From positions 1 to 5,197 of the forward strand of contig NZ_JAJBQV010000062.1 of the NCBI RefSeq assembly GCF_020539865.1: DNA of 5,197 bases, read 5' to 3'. The notes under the pieces are model-generated. The model made no database searches and was not told the DNA's origin. It saw only the letters and a program-made list of their open reading frames with translations. The DNA is from Megasphaera elsdenii (GTDB taxonomy: Bacteria > Bacillota > Negativicutes > Veillonellales > Megasphaeraceae). The position numbers and the translations under genes were made by a program. Shown here piece after piece: positions 4,974-5,197 of the stretch. Within the stretch, counting starts at the first letter, position 1, and every line of letters starts with the position of its first letter.

Positions 4974-5197
4974 GATATCCTTATTCTCAAAGGGCTGTCC
5001 AAAAGCCCCTTACACAGTCCCTCGAAATCGAAGTTCTGCTTACTTTTACGGAGTATGTTGTATGCTCCATTCACATCCGCGTTGGCAATCCTGCCATCGG
5101 CGAACTGGTACAAGCCACGGTGGATACGCTTCCCACTGAACATGCCAGTATACGGCTGTTCAGGATTATAGACAGGAATATCGTCTAAATCCAAGCA
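4970..5197 (-). CDS. tnpB: TnpB RNA-guided endonuclease, C-terminal 75 residues (partial; start outside the window)
   Basis: The frame is open to the right edge, where it reads CLDLDDIPVYNPEQPYTG, so the TTG at 5194 is an internal Leu codon, not a start. The fragment carries the end of the RuvC-like nuclease domain: GKRIHRGLYQFADG, then NADVNGAYNILRK, where the Asp of ADVNGA is the third catalytic acidic residue. It ends with LLDSPLRIRIS and TGA. In many TnpBs this region follows a four-cysteine zinc finger. Here the stretch before ADVNGA contains 'GKRIHRGLY' and no CxxC pair, matching, from memory, a TnpB subgroup with a SYTSK-type sequence in place of the zinc finger. Since the catalytic Asp is kept, nuclease activity remains possible; the other two acidic residues lie outside the window. 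Confidence 0.85.
   Translation of the reverse strand, partial: CLDLDDIPVYNPEQPYTGMFSGKRIHRGLYQFADGRIANADVNGAYNILRKSKQNFDFEGLCKGLLDSPLRIRIS

Larger units (their letters stand above)
4878..4975 (-). ncRNA. Candidate omega RNA (reRNA) scaffold of TnpB
   Basis: TnpB nucleases use an RNA transcribed from the 3' end of tnpB through the right end, with the guide taken from flanking DNA. Here the tnpB stop overlaps an 8-bp inverted repeat (4941-4948 with 4966-4973). CTAAC in its loop (minus strand; 4963-4967) can pair with GTTAG just beyond the stem (4934-4938), giving an H-type pseudoknot. A GC-rich hairpin (4886-4909) then closes the element. Stem, pseudoknot and terminal hairpin are the expected parts. 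The RNA probably begins further upstream inside tnpB. The guide would be the first 16-20 bases past the boundary near 4878, which cover the def ribosome-binding site and start codon. All of this is inferred from position and base pairing. Confidence 0.45.
4878..5197 (-). mobile_element. Right end of a second IS200/IS605-family element, continuing off the right edge
   Basis: On the minus strand this holds the C-terminal part of tnpB (from the window edge to 4970), then about 90 bases of non-coding right end finishing in a hairpin (4886-4909) and a TTCAA (4879-4883). The hairpin followed closely by TTCAA resembles the right-end cleavage arrangement of IS608-type elements; the exact boundary near 4878 is inferred. 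Whether tnpA accompanies this tnpB cannot be seen. It has the same orientation as the element at 1-506; whether the two are copies of one family cannot be decided because different parts are visible. Confidence 0.7.

Overview
The window looks like a Firmicutes chromosome. A Negativicutes genome such as Megasphaera is my best guess, from mid-range GC content, a YdjI/YdjG/YdjH-type gene set, a short Clostridia-type peptide deformylase-like protein and IS200/IS605 elements. This placement is tentative, because no rRNA or other marker is present. Every real gene lies on the minus strand.

Read 5'->3' on the minus strand (right to left), the layout is as follows. (1) Positions 5197-about 4878 hold the 3' part of an IS200/IS605-family tnpB, its right-end hairpin and a probable omega RNA (reRNA) region. 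(2) Positions 4865-507 hold a tightly packed run of five genes: a peptide deformylase-like gene (def); a VTT/TVP38 (DedA-like) membrane-protein gene broken by a frameshift; an SPFH-domain protein with three tandem C-terminal zinc ribbons; a protein with two N-terminal zinc ribbons and a C-terminal membrane segment; and a secreted or membrane-anchored TPM-domain protein. Gene junctions are a 4-bp overlap, then gaps of 29, 10 and 14 bp, so a single operon is likely. (3) Positions 506-1 hold the left end of a second IS605-type element: a long subterminal hairpin, a promoter, a decayed tnpA and the start of a tnpB with an early stop codon.

The most interesting unit is the SPFH / zinc-ribbon / TPM trio. 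It matches in domain content the ydjI, ydjG and ydjH genes that sit beside pspA in Bacillus subtilis and link the phage-shock protein to the membrane. No pspA is present here, and the SPFH protein carries three zinc ribbons. By inference the trio forms a membrane-associated envelope-stress assembly: the SPFH protein as scaffold, the zinc-ribbon protein as adaptor, and the TPM protein exposing a domain outside the membrane. The two upstream genes (def-like and VTT) may simply share transcription.

The two IS elements abut the cassette closely on both sides without damaging its outer genes. One begins about 6 bp after the TPM stop codon. The other ends close to the ribosome-binding site of the def-like gene, so the operon's native promoter is either displaced or inside IS-derived sequence. 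No tRNA, rRNA, CRISPR array or convincing intrinsic terminator was seen.
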